64,000 nt of DNA from Tropicimonas sp. IMCC6043 (GTDB lineage: Bacteria > Pseudomonadota > Alphaproteobacteria > Rhodobacterales > Rhodobacteraceae): the NCBI RefSeq assembly GCF_004146235.1, contig NZ_SELO01000005.1:124001-188000 (forward strand), written 5' to 3'. The notes below the pieces were generated by a model. The model saw nothing but the letters and a program-made list of their open reading frames with translations, made no database searches and had not been told where the DNA came from. Position 1 is the stretch's first letter, and the number at the start of each line of letters is the position of its first letter. Positions 1-9,500 of the stretch are shown piece by piece. The position numbers and the translations under genes were made by a program.

Positions 1-426
1 GAGCAGTCGCGCATCGCTCGCGAGGTCGATCCGGGTCTCGCGCGCCAGCGCCGCGCGGTCGTAGAGGATAGTCTCCTGCGGCAGCCAGTCGAGCGCTGCG
101 CCGGCACAGGCAGTCATCTCGCAGGTGACCTCCGCCACGCCCGAGGCGGCGGCATAGACCCGCTCGGCAGTCTGCGTCGTTGCCGTCACCCGCGTGCCCG
201 ATGCGAGATCGAGCCGGTAGCGCATCCGGTCGCCGCCCGTGAGCCCGCCTGCCGTGTTCAGAAAGACGACCTCCGGGTCGTCCGGACCGCGTGGCAGCAT
301 TGCCTTGGCTGATCCCGACTGATGCAGATGACTCAGGCGCGCTTTCCCCTCGCGCAGGGAAAACGCCGCCTCGGCCCGTCCACGGGCGCGCTGAAGCCTC
401 TGATCTGCCGGATCGTGATCGAACAT
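1..426 (-). CDS. ureD: Urease accessory protein UreD (5' part, cut by window edge)
   Basis: The reverse strand reads open from an ATG at 426 to the window edge, giving the first 142 residues. The sequence has the UreD hallmarks in order: a His-Gln-Ser-Gly-Ser-Ala-Lys block, then FLNTAGGLTGGD, then TTQTAERVYAA and DWLPQETILYD. UreD (UreH) is the scaffold that joins UreF and UreG to load nickel into apo-urease in the cytoplasm. The rest of the gene, and probably the urease structural genes, lie to the left of the window. It is divergent from pyrC with 183 bp between the start codons. The family assignment is strong; the C-terminal part is not visible. Confidence 0.88.
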   Translation of the reverse strand, partial: MFDHDPADQRLQRARGRAEAAFSLREGKARLSHLHQSGSAKAMLPRGPDDPEVVFLNTAGGLTGGDRMRYRLDLASGTRVTATTQTAERVYAAASGVAEVTCEMTACAGAALDWLPQETILYDRAALARETRIDLASDARLL

Positions 427-609
427 GGATGCCCTCGGTTGCACAGACCCTAGCGCGATCTGCGTAATGCTGCAACGCGGCATAGCGGATCCCGCGCCGT
501 GGTTGCACATTTTTCCGCTCATGGCCTCATTTTCAGGCAGGCATCCCCGCGCTCTGCGGCCGCACGCGGACTGGTCTGCGCGCCGATCCTCGGCTAAGCC
601 GCCTCTATA

Positions 610-1650
610 ATGACTCAGACGCTCACGCTCCGCCGCCCCGACGACTGGCACCTGCACCTGCGCGACGGCGCGATGCTGAAGGCCGTCCTGCCCGATACCG
701 CGCGCGATTTCGCCCGCGCCATCATCATGCCGAATCTCGTGCCGCCGGTGGTCACCGCCGCCGACGCCGCAGCCTATCGCGACCGTATCCGCGCCGCCTT
801 GCCCGAGGGCGCCGATTTCACGCCGTTGATGACGCTCTACCTGACCGAAACGACCGATCCCGCCGACGTCGTCGCCGCCCATGCGGAGGGGCTCGTCACT
901 GCGGTGAAGCTCTATCCCGCCGGCGCCACCACCAATTCTGACTCCGGTGTTCGCGACATGCGAAAGGTCCAACCGGTCTTCGAGGCCATGGCCGAGGCCG
1001 GCATCCCGCTCTGCGTGCATGGCGAGGTGACCCGACCCGAAATCGACATCTTCGACCGCGAGGCGGTTTTCATCGAGGAGGTGCTCGACCCGATTCGCAC
1101 GCGCACGCCCGGTCTCCGCGTGGTCATGGAGCATATCACCACCGCCGACGCCTGCGCCTATCTCCGAGACGGCGGCGAGACGCTCGGCGCGACGATCACC
1201 ACGCATCACCTGATGATCAACCGCAACCACATCCTCGTCGGTGGCATCCGGCCGCACTACTACTGCCTTCCAGTCGCCAAGCGCGAGCGCCACCGCGAAG
1301 CGCTGGTCGACCTCGCCACCTCCGGCTTCGACCGTGTCTTCCTCGGCACCGATTCGGCGCCTCACACACAAGCCAACAAGGAAACCGCCTGCGGCTGCGC
1401 CGGCATCTACTCCGCGCCCGTCACCATGCCCTGCCTGGCGCAGGTCTTCGAGGACGCAGGTGCGCTCGACCGGCTCGAAGCCTTCGCCTCGCTGAACGGC
1501 CCGGCCTTCTACGGGATGGCGCCGAACGCAGGGACGATGACCCTGGAGAAAGGCGAACCGCTCGAGATTCCTGCCCCGCTGGCGACTGGCGACGGCCCGG
1601 TCATCGTCTTCGACCCCGGACGGCCCGTGCTCTGGCGAGTGGTGGGCTGA
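610..1650 (+). CDS. pyrC: Dihydroorotase (class II, PyrC)
   Basis: This 346-residue enzyme catalyses reversible cyclisation of N-carbamoyl-aspartate to dihydroorotate in UMP synthesis. The binuclear zinc site is complete: His14 and His16 in HLHLRD, the lysine to be carboxylated at 100 in [12 protein letters not shown], His137 in CVHGE, His175 in EHIT, and the catalytic Asp248 in FLGTDSAPH. Length and motifs match the E. coli-type PyrC. It ends 4 bp before the convergent hydrolase gene; pyrE lies just beyond that gene, so two pyrimidine genes flank one unrelated reverse-strand gene. Confidence 0.96.
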   Translation: MTQTLTLRRPDDWHLHLRDGAMLKAVLPDTARDFARAIIMPNLVPPVVTAADAAAYRDRIRAALPEGADFTPLMTLYLTETTDPADVVAAHAEGLVTAVKLYPAGATTNSDSGVRDMRKVQPVFEAMAEAGIPLCVHGEVTRPEIDIFDREAVFIEEVLDPIRTRTPGLRVVMEHITTADACAYLRDGGETLGATITTHHLMINRNHILVGGIRPHYYCLPVAKRERHREALVDLATSGFDRVFLGTDSAPHTQANKETACGCAGIYSAPVTMPCLAQVFEDAGALDRLEAFASLNGPAFYGMAPNAGTMTLEKGEPLEIPAPLATGDGPVIVFDPGRPVLWRVVG

Positions 1651-1654
1651 GGCG

Positions 1655-2470
1655 TCACCGTTCCAGAACGCCGGCGGCGGCCAGCGCGGCGACAAAGCCC
1701 GCTGGGCTCTCGCGCACCATGCCGTGGCCCGTGCCCGGAACCACCCTCACGTCGATGCCATTGGCTCGCAGCCATGCCGGATCCGGCGTATCTGGCTGCG
1801 GTGCCGTCTGAGCGGCCGCGTATCCCGACTCGCCAAAGACGAAACACCGCGGCATCGGCAGGGCAAAGAAGTCGTGGGCAAAAGTCAGCGGCAGGTCTGC
1901 CAGCGCGCGCGCATTGGCATGCAGCGCCCGCGGATCCGCCAGCCGCCAGGCGCCGTAGAGCATCGCCGCCCGCACATCGCCGGCGATCGCCTTTGCCCGT
2001 AGGCGGTCCGTGATCCCGGCGAGCCCGCCGCCCTCAAATTCCTCCAGGGACATCGCCGCGAACTTCCGGCTCGCGACACCCCCGCCGGGTGTCAGGTTGC
2101 CCTCGGCAACGACCAGCCGTGCCACGAGATCGGGCCGCGACAGCGCCAGCGCGATCCCGACCGTGCCGCCGAAGGAATGACCGATCACTCGGCAGGGCGT
2201 GCCACCGAGATGTTCAAGCACCGCGACCAGAACGCCAACATGCGACTCGAGGCTGCCCGGAAACCAGGGCGAGGGATCGCTGTCGCCCGAGCCGATATAA
2301 TCCAGAAGAACCGCGCTGTGGCGTTCGAGATCCACCGCGCAGGCGAAATCGAGAAACTCCCAGGCCGCCGGCACGTTCAGCCCCGGAAGGCAGAGCAACA
2401 CCTCCTCGCCCGCCCCCACGGCCTGCCAGCGCACGAAAGCGTCATGCTCTTCCAGATAGAGGCTCTTCAT
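1655..2470 (-). CDS. Alpha/beta-fold hydrolase
   Basis: A 271-residue alpha/beta hydrolase with the nucleophile elbow GHSFGG (Ser99) and a C-terminal GTGHGM block carrying the catalytic His249. The acidic residue is probably in the strand ending near FGES. There is no signal peptide, so it is likely cytoplasmic. The ATG at 2470 follows a good ribosome site (GGGAGG). It lies between pyrC and pyrE on the opposite strand. The substrate cannot be read from the sequence; ester or haloalkane-type hydrolysis would both fit the fold. Confidence 0.85.
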   Translation of the reverse strand: MKSLYLEEHDAFVRWQAVGAGEEVLLCLPGLNVPAAWEFLDFACAVDLERHSAVLLDYIGSGDSDPSPWFPGSLESHVGVLVAVLEHLGGTPCRVIGHSFGGTVGIALALSRPDLVARLVVAEGNLTPGGGVASRKFAAMSLEEFEGGGLAGITDRLRAKAIAGDVRAAMLYGAWRLADPRALHANARALADLPLTFAHDFFALPMPRCFVFGESGYAAAQTAPQPDTPDPAWLRANGIDVRVVPGTGHGMVRESPAGFVAALAAAGVLER

Positions 2471-2576
2471 CGCATCCTCCCGCTCTCACTCGTGGAGCCT
2501 GCAACCGAACCGGTTGAACTGGCAATCCCCCGGCGGTTTCGGTATCGCCTGAGCAACCCGACAGCGAGGACGAGCG

Positions 2577-3254
2577 ATGCCGATTCCCACCACCCATCCC
2601 GACGACGCGACCATGGCCCGGATCTCGGCCAGCATGCTGCTCGAGATCGGCGCGGTGCATTTCAACGCGACCGAGCCCTTTACGCTTGCCTCCGGCCTGC
2701 CCTCGCCGACCTATATCGATTGCCGGAAGCTGATCTCCTACCCGCGCATCCGCGCCACGCTGATGGACTTCCTCACCGCCAAGGTGATGCGGGATGCGGG
2801 CTTCGAGGCCTTCACCAACATCGCCGGCGGCGAGACTGCAGGCATCCCCTTTGCCGCGCTCGTGGCCGAGCGGATGGGGCTGCCGATGAGCTATGTCCGC
2901 AAGAAGCCCAAGGGCTATGGCCGCAACGCGCGGATCGAGGGGGTGATGGGCGAATCGGACCGCGTCCTGCTGGTCGAGGACCTCACCACCGACGGCGGCT
3001 CCAAGCTGAGCTTCGTCGACGCGATCCGCGCCACCGGTGCTAGCTGCGCCCATACCGCGGTGATCTTCTACTACGGTATCTTCCCCGAGACCGAAAAAAC
3101 GCTGGGAGACCATGGCGTTTCCCTCCATTCGCTCTGCACCTGGCACGATGTTCTGGCCGCGGCACGGACGCAGGGCTCCTTCGAATCCGGGACCCTCGCG
3201 GAGGTCGAGTCCTTCCTGAGCGACCCGCGCGCCTGGCAAAACGCGCGAATCTGA
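2577..3254 (+). CDS. pyrE: Orotate phosphoribosyltransferase
   Basis: This 225-residue enzyme joins orotate to PRPP to make OMP, the step after dihydroorotate oxidation. The PRPP-binding motif [13 protein letters not shown] is at about residues 130-142. An upstream block, [15 protein letters not shown], supplies the Lys residues of the dimer active-site loop. The ATG at 2577 is preceded by GAGGACGAGCG; a second ATG twelve codons in (ATMARIS) is possible but the first fits better. It reads in the same direction as pyrC, separated from it by the reverse-strand hydrolase. Confidence 0.95.
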   Translation: MPIPTTHPDDATMARISASMLLEIGAVHFNATEPFTLASGLPSPTYIDCRKLISYPRIRATLMDFLTAKVMRDAGFEAFTNIAGGETAGIPFAALVAERMGLPMSYVRKKPKGYGRNARIEGVMGESDRVLLVEDLTTDGGSKLSFVDAIRATGASCAHTAVIFYYGIFPETEKTLGDHGVSLHSLCTWHDVLAAARTQGSFESGTLAEVESFLSDPRAWQNARI

Positions 3255-3419
3255 GCCTGCCGCGACCGGCGGCATCCCGCTCCGGCCGGGGCGATTTATC
3301 GCACAGTAACGCGCCAGACGCCCCGCGCCGCGCCACCACATGTTGACGCATGGCGTCTCCTTGTCGCAATATGCGGCAAGCACCGAGCCACCCACAGCTT
3401 ATCCCCAATTTTATACATT

Positions 3420-3448
3420 TTGACCCGCATAGGGCCGAGGGGTAGAGC
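3420..3448 (+). promoter_or_regulatory. Candidate sigma-70-type promoter of dnaB
   Basis: TTGACC at 3420-3425 and TAGAGC at 3443-3448 are separated by 17 bp, about 30 bp before the dnaB ATG. The segment just upstream (about 3400-3420) is unusually AT-rich for this genome. The match is moderate, so this is a prediction only. The rest of the pyrE-dnaB gap (3255-3419) shows no gene. Confidence 0.35.
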
Positions 3449-3477
3449 TTCCATCCACCAGATACGGGCAGTGCAAA

Positions 3478-5007
3478 ATGAACGAAGTGACGGCGGTCGC
3501 GAGAACCGCCCCGGACTTGACCGCCCCGGACTTGGCAGCGAAGGCAGAAACGGGCAGTGACGCGGGGCAAACGGTTCCGCACAATATCGAGGCCGAGCAG
3601 CAGTTGCTGGGCGCGATCCTGACTAACAACGATATCTTCGACAGGGTCGCGTCCATACTTTCCGAAGAACATTTCTACGACCCGGTCCACGCGAAGATCT
3701 ACGAGGTCGCGCGCACGCGGATCGCGAGAAACCTTCAGGCGACGCCGGTCACGCTGAAGGCTTTCCTCGAGGACCACCCCGGGCTCCGGGAACTCGGCGG
3801 GCCGGCCTATCTCGCCAAGCTGGCCGGAAGCGCCATCGCGAGCTTCGCGGCCGCCGATTACGCGCAGATTATCTACGACCTTGCGATCCGCCGCGAGCTC
3901 ATGGCGCTCGGCAAGGACATCGAGGCCAAGGCGGCCAATGTCGACATGGCGTCCGAGCCGCGCGAGCAGATCGTCGAGGCCGAACAGGCGCTTTATAAGC
4001 TCGGCGAAGCGGGCAAGGCCAATACCGGGTTCCAGAGCTTCCTCAAGGCCGTCACCGGTGCGGTCGAGTCGGCCAATGCCGCGTTCCAGCGCGACGGCGG
4101 GCTCGCGGGGCTCTCCACCGGGCTCGTGGATCTCGACCGGAAGCTCGGCGGTCTGCACCCGTCGGACCTGCTGATCCTCGCCGGCCGTCCCTCGATGGGC
4201 AAGACCTCGCTGGCCTGCAACATCGCCTTCAACATCGCCCGGGCCTATCGGCGCGGCCTCCGGCCCGACGGCCGCGAAGGCGCCGTCAACGGCGGCGTGG
4301 TCGGGTTCTTCTCACTGGAGATGTCCGCCGAGCAACTTGCACTGCGGCTGCTCTCGGAAGCCTCCCGCATCCCCAGCAACAAGGTCCGCCGCGGCGAGAT
4401 GACGGAGGAGGAATTCCGCCGCTTCGTGAGCGCGGCCAAGGAGCTGGAAGCCTGCCCGCTCTTTATCGACGACACTGCCGCTCTCCCGATCAGCCAGCTC
4501 GCCGCCCGCGCGCGACGGCTCAAACGGACACACGGGCTCGACGCGCTCTTCGTCGACTATCTCCAGCTCGTCCGGCCGGCCACTGCCAAGGACAGCCGCG
4601 TAAACGAGGTTTCCGAGATCACGCAGGGCCTGAAAGCCATTGCAAAGGAGCTCGATATCCCCGTCGTCGCCCTCTCCCAGCTCTCGCGCCAGGTCGAGAA
4701 CCGCGACGACAAGCGGCCGCAGCTCTCCGACCTCCGCGAGTCCGGCTCGATCGAGCAGGACGCGGACGTGGTGATGTTCGTCTACCGCGCCGAATACTAC
4801 AAGGAACGCGAGAAGCCTGCCGACCACAATCTCGAGGCGATGGCGACATGGCAGGCCGAGATGGAAGCGCTTTACGGAAAGGCCGATGTGATGATCGGCA
4901 AGCAGCGTCACGGGCCGATCGGCGACGTGCCGCTGGCCTTCGAAGCGGAGTTCACCAAGTTCAGCGACCTCGTGCAGCCCTGGCAACAGGGCGAAAACCG
5001 GACCTGA
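3478..5007 (+). CDS. dnaB: Replicative DNA helicase DnaB
   Basis: A 509-residue hexameric helicase that unwinds the fork ahead of the replisome. The N-terminal all-alpha domain begins near residue 33 with PHNIEAEQQLLGAIL. The RecA-like ATPase domain starts near 205, with Walker A GRPSMGKTS at 236-244, Walker B DALFVDYLQL near 357, and the sensor blocks ALSQLSRQVE and SDLRESGSIEQDADVV. There is no intein. The first 32 residues are a low-complexity extension rich in Ala, Thr and Asp with a short repeated TAPDL unit. The next plus-strand operon begins with alr. Confidence 0.97.
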   Translation: MNEVTAVARTAPDLTAPDLAAKAETGSDAGQTVPHNIEAEQQLLGAILTNNDIFDRVASILSEEHFYDPVHAKIYEVARTRIARNLQATPVTLKAFLEDHPGLRELGGPAYLAKLAGSAIASFAAADYAQIIYDLAIRRELMALGKDIEAKAANVDMASEPREQIVEAEQALYKLGEAGKANTGFQSFLKAVTGAVESANAAFQRDGGLAGLSTGLVDLDRKLGGLHPSDLLILAGRPSMGKTSLACNIAFNIARAYRRGLRPDGREGAVNGGVVGFFSLEMSAEQLALRLLSEASRIPSNKVRRGEMTEEEFRRFVSAAKELEACPLFIDDTAALPISQLAARARRLKRTHGLDALFVDYLQLVRPATAKDSRVNEVSEITQGLKAIAKELDIPVVALSQLSRQVENRDDKRPQLSDLRESGSIEQDADVVMFVYRAEYYKEREKPADHNLEAMATWQAEMEALYGKADVMIGKQRHGPIGDVPLAFEAEFTKFSDLVQPWQQGENRT

Positions 5008-5022
5008 CGCGCGCGGCCGGGC

Positions 5023-5478
5023 CTATAGGCTTTCGGCGAATTCCCGGAGCAGGCGTGGATAGTCGTCTTCAGACGGGAAGCCCGGATAGCTGTGGCGCGC
5101 ACCGGTCCGCGCCCAGGGCAGCTTGTCTTCGGTCATGCATTCGATGAACGGCTCGGCCCAGACGGCCGCGTCGAACATCGTCGGACGTATGTTGAGGAAA
5201 CCGTCGAAGCCGTTGATGCGGGTGAACATCCAGGTCAGGCAGTCTGGGCAGAAATAATGGTCGAGCTGCGGCCCCTTGATGCCGCCTTTCACCGGCTCGC
5301 CCTCGAGGACGCGGAAGCCATCAACGGGCACCATCGCCGTCAGCGAGAATGCACTGGCGCTCATGCGCTGGCACCCCGTGCAGTGACAGGCCGAAGTCAT
5401 CAGCGGTGGCGCGGAAAGCTCGACTCGCAGCTTGCCGCATCGGCACCGGCCTTCGATCGGCAAATCCAAATCATGCAT
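5023..5478 (-). CDS. GFA-family (Mss4-like) zinc protein
   Basis: A 151-residue protein of the GFA / centromere-protein-V family. It has the family's Cys pattern: C12-x-C14, C31-x-C33-x2-C36 in [10 protein letters not shown], and C77-x2-C80 in YFCPDCLTW, which bind structural zinc. The family is often annotated as glutathione-dependent formaldehyde-activating enzyme, but that activity is established for few members. The start at 5478 is chosen because GGGGAGG lies just upstream; the frame stays open further but that part has no family similarity. It converges on dnaB with 15 bp between stop codons. Confidence 0.85.
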   Translation of the reverse strand: MHDLDLPIEGRCRCGKLRVELSAPPLMTSACHCTGCQRMSASAFSLTAMVPVDGFRVLEGEPVKGGIKGPQLDHYFCPDCLTWMFTRINGFDGFLNIRPTMFDAAVWAEPFIECMTEDKLPWARTGARHSYPGFPSEDDYPRLLREFAESL

Positions 5479-5602
5479 CCCAACCTCCCCTGTGAGTTGG
5501 CGCGACCCTATCAGCGGCGAACGCCCCGGGAAACCCGGCGCAGACGCGCCGCGCGCGTGCTTTCCCCTTGACCTCCCCGGCCGGGATGGCAGAACCGGCA
5601 CC

Positions 5603-6652
5603 ATGGGCACCGGAACACTCACGATCGATCTCGACGCGATTGCCGCCAACTGGCAGTCGCTCAACTCCCTGTCCGCCGACACGGTCGAGACCGGCGCGGT
5701 GGTCAAGGCCGACGGCTACGGGCTCGGCGCCGCGCGAGTGGCGCGCGCTCTGGCCAAGGCCGGCGCGCGCAGCTTCTTCGTCGCGATTCCCGAGGAAGGC
5801 GCGGCCATCCGGGAAGCGCTCGGGCGGGACGCGGAGATCTATGTCTTCGGCGGCCACATGGCCGGCGACACCGACATGATCCACGACCTCGACCTGGTCC
5901 CGTTGCTGAACTCCATCGACCAGCTCACCCGCCATTTCGAGTCCCTGCCCGGCGCCCCGTTTGGCATCCAGCTCGACACCGGCATGAATCGTCTCGGCCT
6001 CGAACCCGCCGAATGGGAGGCCGTCGCGACGCTCGCGCTGAGCCAGTCGCCGCGCCTGCTGATGAGCCACCTCGCCAGTGCCGACGACACCGAAAGCCCG
6101 CAGAACGACGCCCAGCTCCGCCGCTTCCACGAGATGACCGACGGCACCGACCGGCCACGTTCGCTGTCGGCCACCGGAGGCACGCTGCTCGGCCCGGACT
6201 ATCATTTCGACCTCACCCGTCCCGGCATCGGGCTCTATGGGGGCCTGCCCTTCGCCGAAGCGCGGCCCGTCGCGCATGTCTCACTGCCGGTCATCCAGAC
6301 CCGCGAGGTCGCCGCCGGCGAGAGCGTCGGCTACAATGCAACCTGGACCGCGTCGGAACCGCGCATCATCGCCACCGTCGCCGCCGGCTATGCCGACGGC
6401 CTGCTGCGCGCCCTGTCGGGAAAGGCGATGCTTTACTGTGAGGGAACCCCCTGCCCGATTGTCGGCCGCGTCTCGATGGACCTCATCACCGTCGACATCA
6501 CCGGCCTGCCCGAGGTTCCGCCGGCGCTCGACATTCTCTGCTCCGAGCAGGGCGTCGACACGCTCGCGGAGGCGGCCGGCACCATCGGCTACGAGATCCT
6601 GACATCGCTCGGGGCGCGCTACCAGCGCAAGGCGATCGGCGGCTTCGCGTGA
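5603..6652 (+). CDS. alr: Alanine racemase
   Basis: A 349-residue PLP enzyme converting L- to D-alanine for peptidoglycan. The PLP lysine is Lys35 in [11 protein letters not shown], and the second catalytic base is Tyr244 in SVGYNATW. The C-terminal beta domain carries [12 protein letters not shown]. The ATG at 5603 gives the standard N-terminus [13 protein letters not shown]; the open frame upstream of it is not conserved-looking. The stop overlaps the GTG start of mlaE by four bases (GTGA), so alr-mlaE-mlaF form one translationally coupled operon. Confidence 0.94.
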   Translation: MGTGTLTIDLDAIAANWQSLNSLSADTVETGAVVKADGYGLGAARVARALAKAGARSFFVAIPEEGAAIREALGRDAEIYVFGGHMAGDTDMIHDLDLVPLLNSIDQLTRHFESLPGAPFGIQLDTGMNRLGLEPAEWEAVATLALSQSPRLLMSHLASADDTESPQNDAQLRRFHEMTDGTDRPRSLSATGGTLLGPDYHFDLTRPGIGLYGGLPFAEARPVAHVSLPVIQTREVAAGESVGYNATWTASEPRIIATVAAGYADGLLRALSGKAMLYCEGTPCPIVGRVSMDLITVDITGLPEVPPALDILCSEQGVDTLAEAAGTIGYEILTSLGARYQRKAIGGFA

Positions 6653-7440
6653 CAACCCGCATCCTGACCCGACCGCTCGCGGCCATCGGCCGTCCGGTTC
6701 TCGCCGCGCTTGCCTCGGTCGGCCGGATGACGCTCTTCGCGGCCGCCGTCTTCAGCCACATCCTCCGCCCGCCCTGGTATTTCCGCGAATTCACCCACGC
6801 GGTCATGACGATCGGCTGGTACTCCCTCCCCGTCGTCGGGCTAACCGCACTTTTCACCGGCGGCGCGCTGGCGTTGCAGATCTATGACGGCTCCTCGCGT
6901 TTCTCCGCCGAGGCCGCGGTGCCGCAAATCGTAGCCATCGGCATGGTGCGCGAGCTCGGCCCGGTGCTCGGCGGCCTCATGGTCGCAGCCCGCGTCGCTT
7001 CCTCCATCGCCGCCGAGATCGGCACGATGAAGGTCACCGAACAGATCGACGCCCTCGTGACGCTCTCCACCGACCCATTGAAATACCTTGCCGTTCCGCG
7101 CGTGCTCGCCGCCACGCTCACCGTGCCCATTCTCGTTGCGGTCGGCGATTCCATCGGCATCATGGGGGGCTGGCTGGTGGGCGTGAACCGGCTCGACTTC
7201 AATTCGACCGCCTATCTCAGGAACACGATCGACTTCCTCGAAGTCGCCGATGTCGGCTCGGGGATCGCCAAGGGCGCCGTTTTCGGCTGCCTGGTCGCGC
7301 TCATGGGCTGCTATTACGGCATGCATTCGGGCCGTGGCGCGCAGGGCGTCGGCAAAGCCACGAAACTCGCCGTTGTCTCGGCCTCCGTCCTCATCCTCGC
7401 CTCCAATTACCTGCTCACCGAGCTTTTCTTCTCCGCATGA
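6649..7440 (+). CDS. mlaE: MlaE-type ABC transporter permease
   Basis: A 263-residue inner-membrane protein of the MlaE/YrbE family. It has five or six hydrophobic segments and the family's central block [23 protein letters not shown], followed by [12 protein letters not shown]. MlaE works with the MlaF ATPase and an MCE-domain substrate carrier in lipid transport between inner and outer membrane. The start is a GTG overlapping the alr stop. It overlaps mlaF by four bases (ATGA). No MCE/MlaD gene follows, so the substrate-binding partner must be encoded elsewhere or differ. Confidence 0.9.
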   Translation: MTTRILTRPLAAIGRPVLAALASVGRMTLFAAAVFSHILRPPWYFREFTHAVMTIGWYSLPVVGLTALFTGGALALQIYDGSSRFSAEAAVPQIVAIGMVRELGPVLGGLMVAARVASSIAAEIGTMKVTEQIDALVTLSTDPLKYLAVPRVLAATLTVPILVAVGDSIGIMGGWLVGVNRLDFNSTAYLRNTIDFLEVADVGSGIAKGAVFGCLVALMGCYYGMHSGRGAQGVGKATKLAVVSASVLILASNYLLTELFFSA

Positions 7441-8183
7441 TCCGCCTCGACAACGTGCATAAGTCCTTTGGCGATAACGCCGTGCTCCGCGGCGTCACGC
7501 TCGAGGTGCCAAAGGGAGAATCGATGGTCATCATCGGCGGCTCTGGCACCGGCAAGTCGGTGATGCTCAAGTGCATCCTCGGCCTGACTCGCCCCGACAG
7601 CGGCCTCATCACGCTTGACGGCCAGCCGGTGGAGAGCGGCGACCACGACGCCTTCCTCGCCCGCTTTGGCATGCTCTTTCAGGGGGCCGCCCTCTTCGAC
7701 TCGCTCCCTGTCTGGCAGAACGTCGCCTTCCGTCTCCTCCGTGGCCGCCTCAAGCGGCCAAAGGCCGAGGCGCGCGAGATCGCCATCGAGAAGCTTCGCC
7801 GGGTCGGCCTCGGCTCGAAGGTCGCCGATCTTTTCCCCGCGGAGCTCTCGGGCGGCATGCAGAAGCGCGTCGGGCTCGCACGCGCCATCGCCGCCGAACC
7901 GGAGATCATCTTCTTCGACGAGCCGACGACCGGGCTCGACCCGATCATGGCCGGAGTCATCAACGATCTCATTCGCGAGATCGTGGTCGAGATGGGCGCC
8001 ACGGCGATGACCATCACCCACGACATGACCTCGGTCCGCGCCATCGCCGACGACGTCGCCATGCTGCATGACGGGGTGATCCAGTGGAGCGGACCGGTGG
8101 CGGACATGGACGGATGCGCCGACCCCTACGTCCAGCAATTCATCCATGGCCGCGCCGAGGGACCGATCGAGGCGGTTCGCTGA
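7437..8183 (+). CDS. mlaF: MlaF-type ABC transporter ATPase
   Basis: A 248-residue ABC ATPase that powers the MlaE permease. Walker A GGSGTGKS is at 34-41, the signature is LSGGMQKR with the Met-Gln-Lys typical of MlaF, and Walker B is IIFFDEPTTGLDP. The H-loop is MTITHDM. It is the last gene of the alr-mlaE-mlaF operon; the next gene is on the other strand, so this cluster lacks mlaD, mlaC and mlaB. Confidence 0.92.
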   Translation: MIRLDNVHKSFGDNAVLRGVTLEVPKGESMVIIGGSGTGKSVMLKCILGLTRPDSGLITLDGQPVESGDHDAFLARFGMLFQGAALFDSLPVWQNVAFRLLRGRLKRPKAEAREIAIEKLRRVGLGSKVADLFPAELSGGMQKRVGLARAIAAEPEIIFFDEPTTGLDPIMAGVINDLIREIVVEMGATAMTITHDMTSVRAIADDVAMLHDGVIQWSGPVADMDGCADPYVQQFIHGRAEGPIEAVR

Positions 8184-8198
8184 GCGCGGGCGACCGCT

Positions 8199-9224
8199 CT
8201 ATCGCAGCGACGCCAATGTCTCGTTGTAATCCCCGACCGCGTCCCAGACATCCCAGGCCGCGAACAGAACCGGGATCGTCATGCCGACGCGCGCGGCGTT
8301 GGACGCCGTCCGTCCGTAGCCCTGGATCGCCGCCTTCTCGCTGGCGACCCGCGCGGTGTTGGCGCCGACGATGTTCTGCGCCTTCCGCCGTGCCGCCTTC
8401 TTCAAGCCCTCCTGCGTCAGCCGCTCGGAATATTTCCGGATCTGTCCCTCGCAGCTGCGAATGATCTGCTGCGACTTGACGGTGCCCTCGAGCGCCTTCT
8501 CCATCGACCGCCCGGCGATGTTGCCGCCGACTTCGCTGGTCACGGCCTTGCCCGCCTCCATCGAGATACCGGCGACCTGGGCGTTCGGGCCGGCCTCCCA
8601 GTTCTTGATCACCGAATGGGTCACCGAATGCGCCGCCCCTGCCACGCCAAAGGCGGTTCCGCCGGCGCCCGCCTCCACTCCAAGAATCGTCAGGCTCGCT
8701 CCTGCCGTGCCGCCGCCCGCCGCGGCGGCGACGAAACCGACCCCGACGACCGCGCCGAGCACCGCCACGCCAACCTGCGCACCAAGCTTGATGCGAGCGA
8801 GATCCCGGATCGCCTCGTTGGTGACCCCGGCAATTTCGGCGTTGATGTCATGTGCCTCGCGAAAGAGTTCCTGAACGGCGTCGCGGGCGACGTCGCGGAC
8901 GCGCTCCATCCGGGTGACATAAGAATGCGCCGCCTGCGGTCCTTGTTCGGCCAGGATCCGGATCCAGTTGAGCATGAAGTCCATATGCATGTCGTCTGCG
9001 CGGCGCTCGATCTCGGCCTTCGTTGCGGTCTTCACCGCGACGGTGCCCGGCGGCTCTTTCCAGAACAACACGGAATAGACCGCGTTCAAAACGCTGCTGT
9101 CCTTGTAGGTCTGCCACTCGATCTGCGTGGTCTGCTGCGTGGCAACCGCCAGGGCGCAGGACCGGAAAAACCGGCTGATCGCCCAAAAATCGTAGCACAT
9201 TACGGAAATGTTCTTGTTGGTCAT
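8199..9224 (-). CDS. Ala/Gly-rich protein of unknown function with hydrophobic central region
   Basis: I do not recognise this 341-residue protein. Residues about 60-145 are charged and helical. A central stretch (about 145-200) is rich in Gly, Ala and Val, with repeated GxxxG spacing (VGVAVLGAVVGVG, AAAAGGGTAGAS), like a membrane-inserting glycine zipper. The C-terminal third is basic and helical. There is no signal peptide or lipobox. The ATG at 9224 has GGGAGG 11 bases upstream; a GTG at 9257 in frame is less well placed. It stands alone between mlaF and the LysM gene. The hydrophobic hairpin flanked by soluble helices resembles pore-forming or effector-type proteins in general layout only; no function is assigned. 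Confidence 0.7.
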   Translation of the reverse strand: MTNKNISVMCYDFWAISRFFRSCALAVATQQTTQIEWQTYKDSSVLNAVYSVLFWKEPPGTVAVKTATKAEIERRADDMHMDFMLNWIRILAEQGPQAAHSYVTRMERVRDVARDAVQELFREAHDINAEIAGVTNEAIRDLARIKLGAQVGVAVLGAVVGVGFVAAAAGGGTAGASLTILGVEAGAGGTAFGVAGAAHSVTHSVIKNWEAGPNAQVAGISMEAGKAVTSEVGGNIAGRSMEKALEGTVKSQQIIRSCEGQIRKYSERLTQEGLKKAARRKAQNIVGANTARVASEKAAIQGYGRTASNAARVGMTIPVLFAAWDVWDAVGDYNETLASLR

Positions 9225-9500
9225 CAGTGTCGAGGCCTCCCAATACACACCCTTCACCGAAATCTACCTGCCGGTCCCGGCGCGGAGCCGCGCGGCCCGG
9301 TGAACGGAATTGTCGTCCAAATGCGTTTCCCGCAGACAGGTTGAGAACGATTGCCGAGTCGGTCAAGCCAAGATAGGTCCGCGGCGCCCAGGGCATCGCG
9401 TGGGAAACTTGCGATCGGGAGGGGATTGCCGGTGCCGGGCGATGGCTCGCACTTGGAATTCGGTGGTATCCGGCCTGTTAATGAAACCGTTGCGCAGAAA

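Noticed and set aside
3400-3412. TTATCCCCA upstream of dnaB as a DnaA box or replication origin
   Set aside because: One mismatch to TTATCCACA, a single copy, and no cluster of boxes or origin genes; not enough for an origin.
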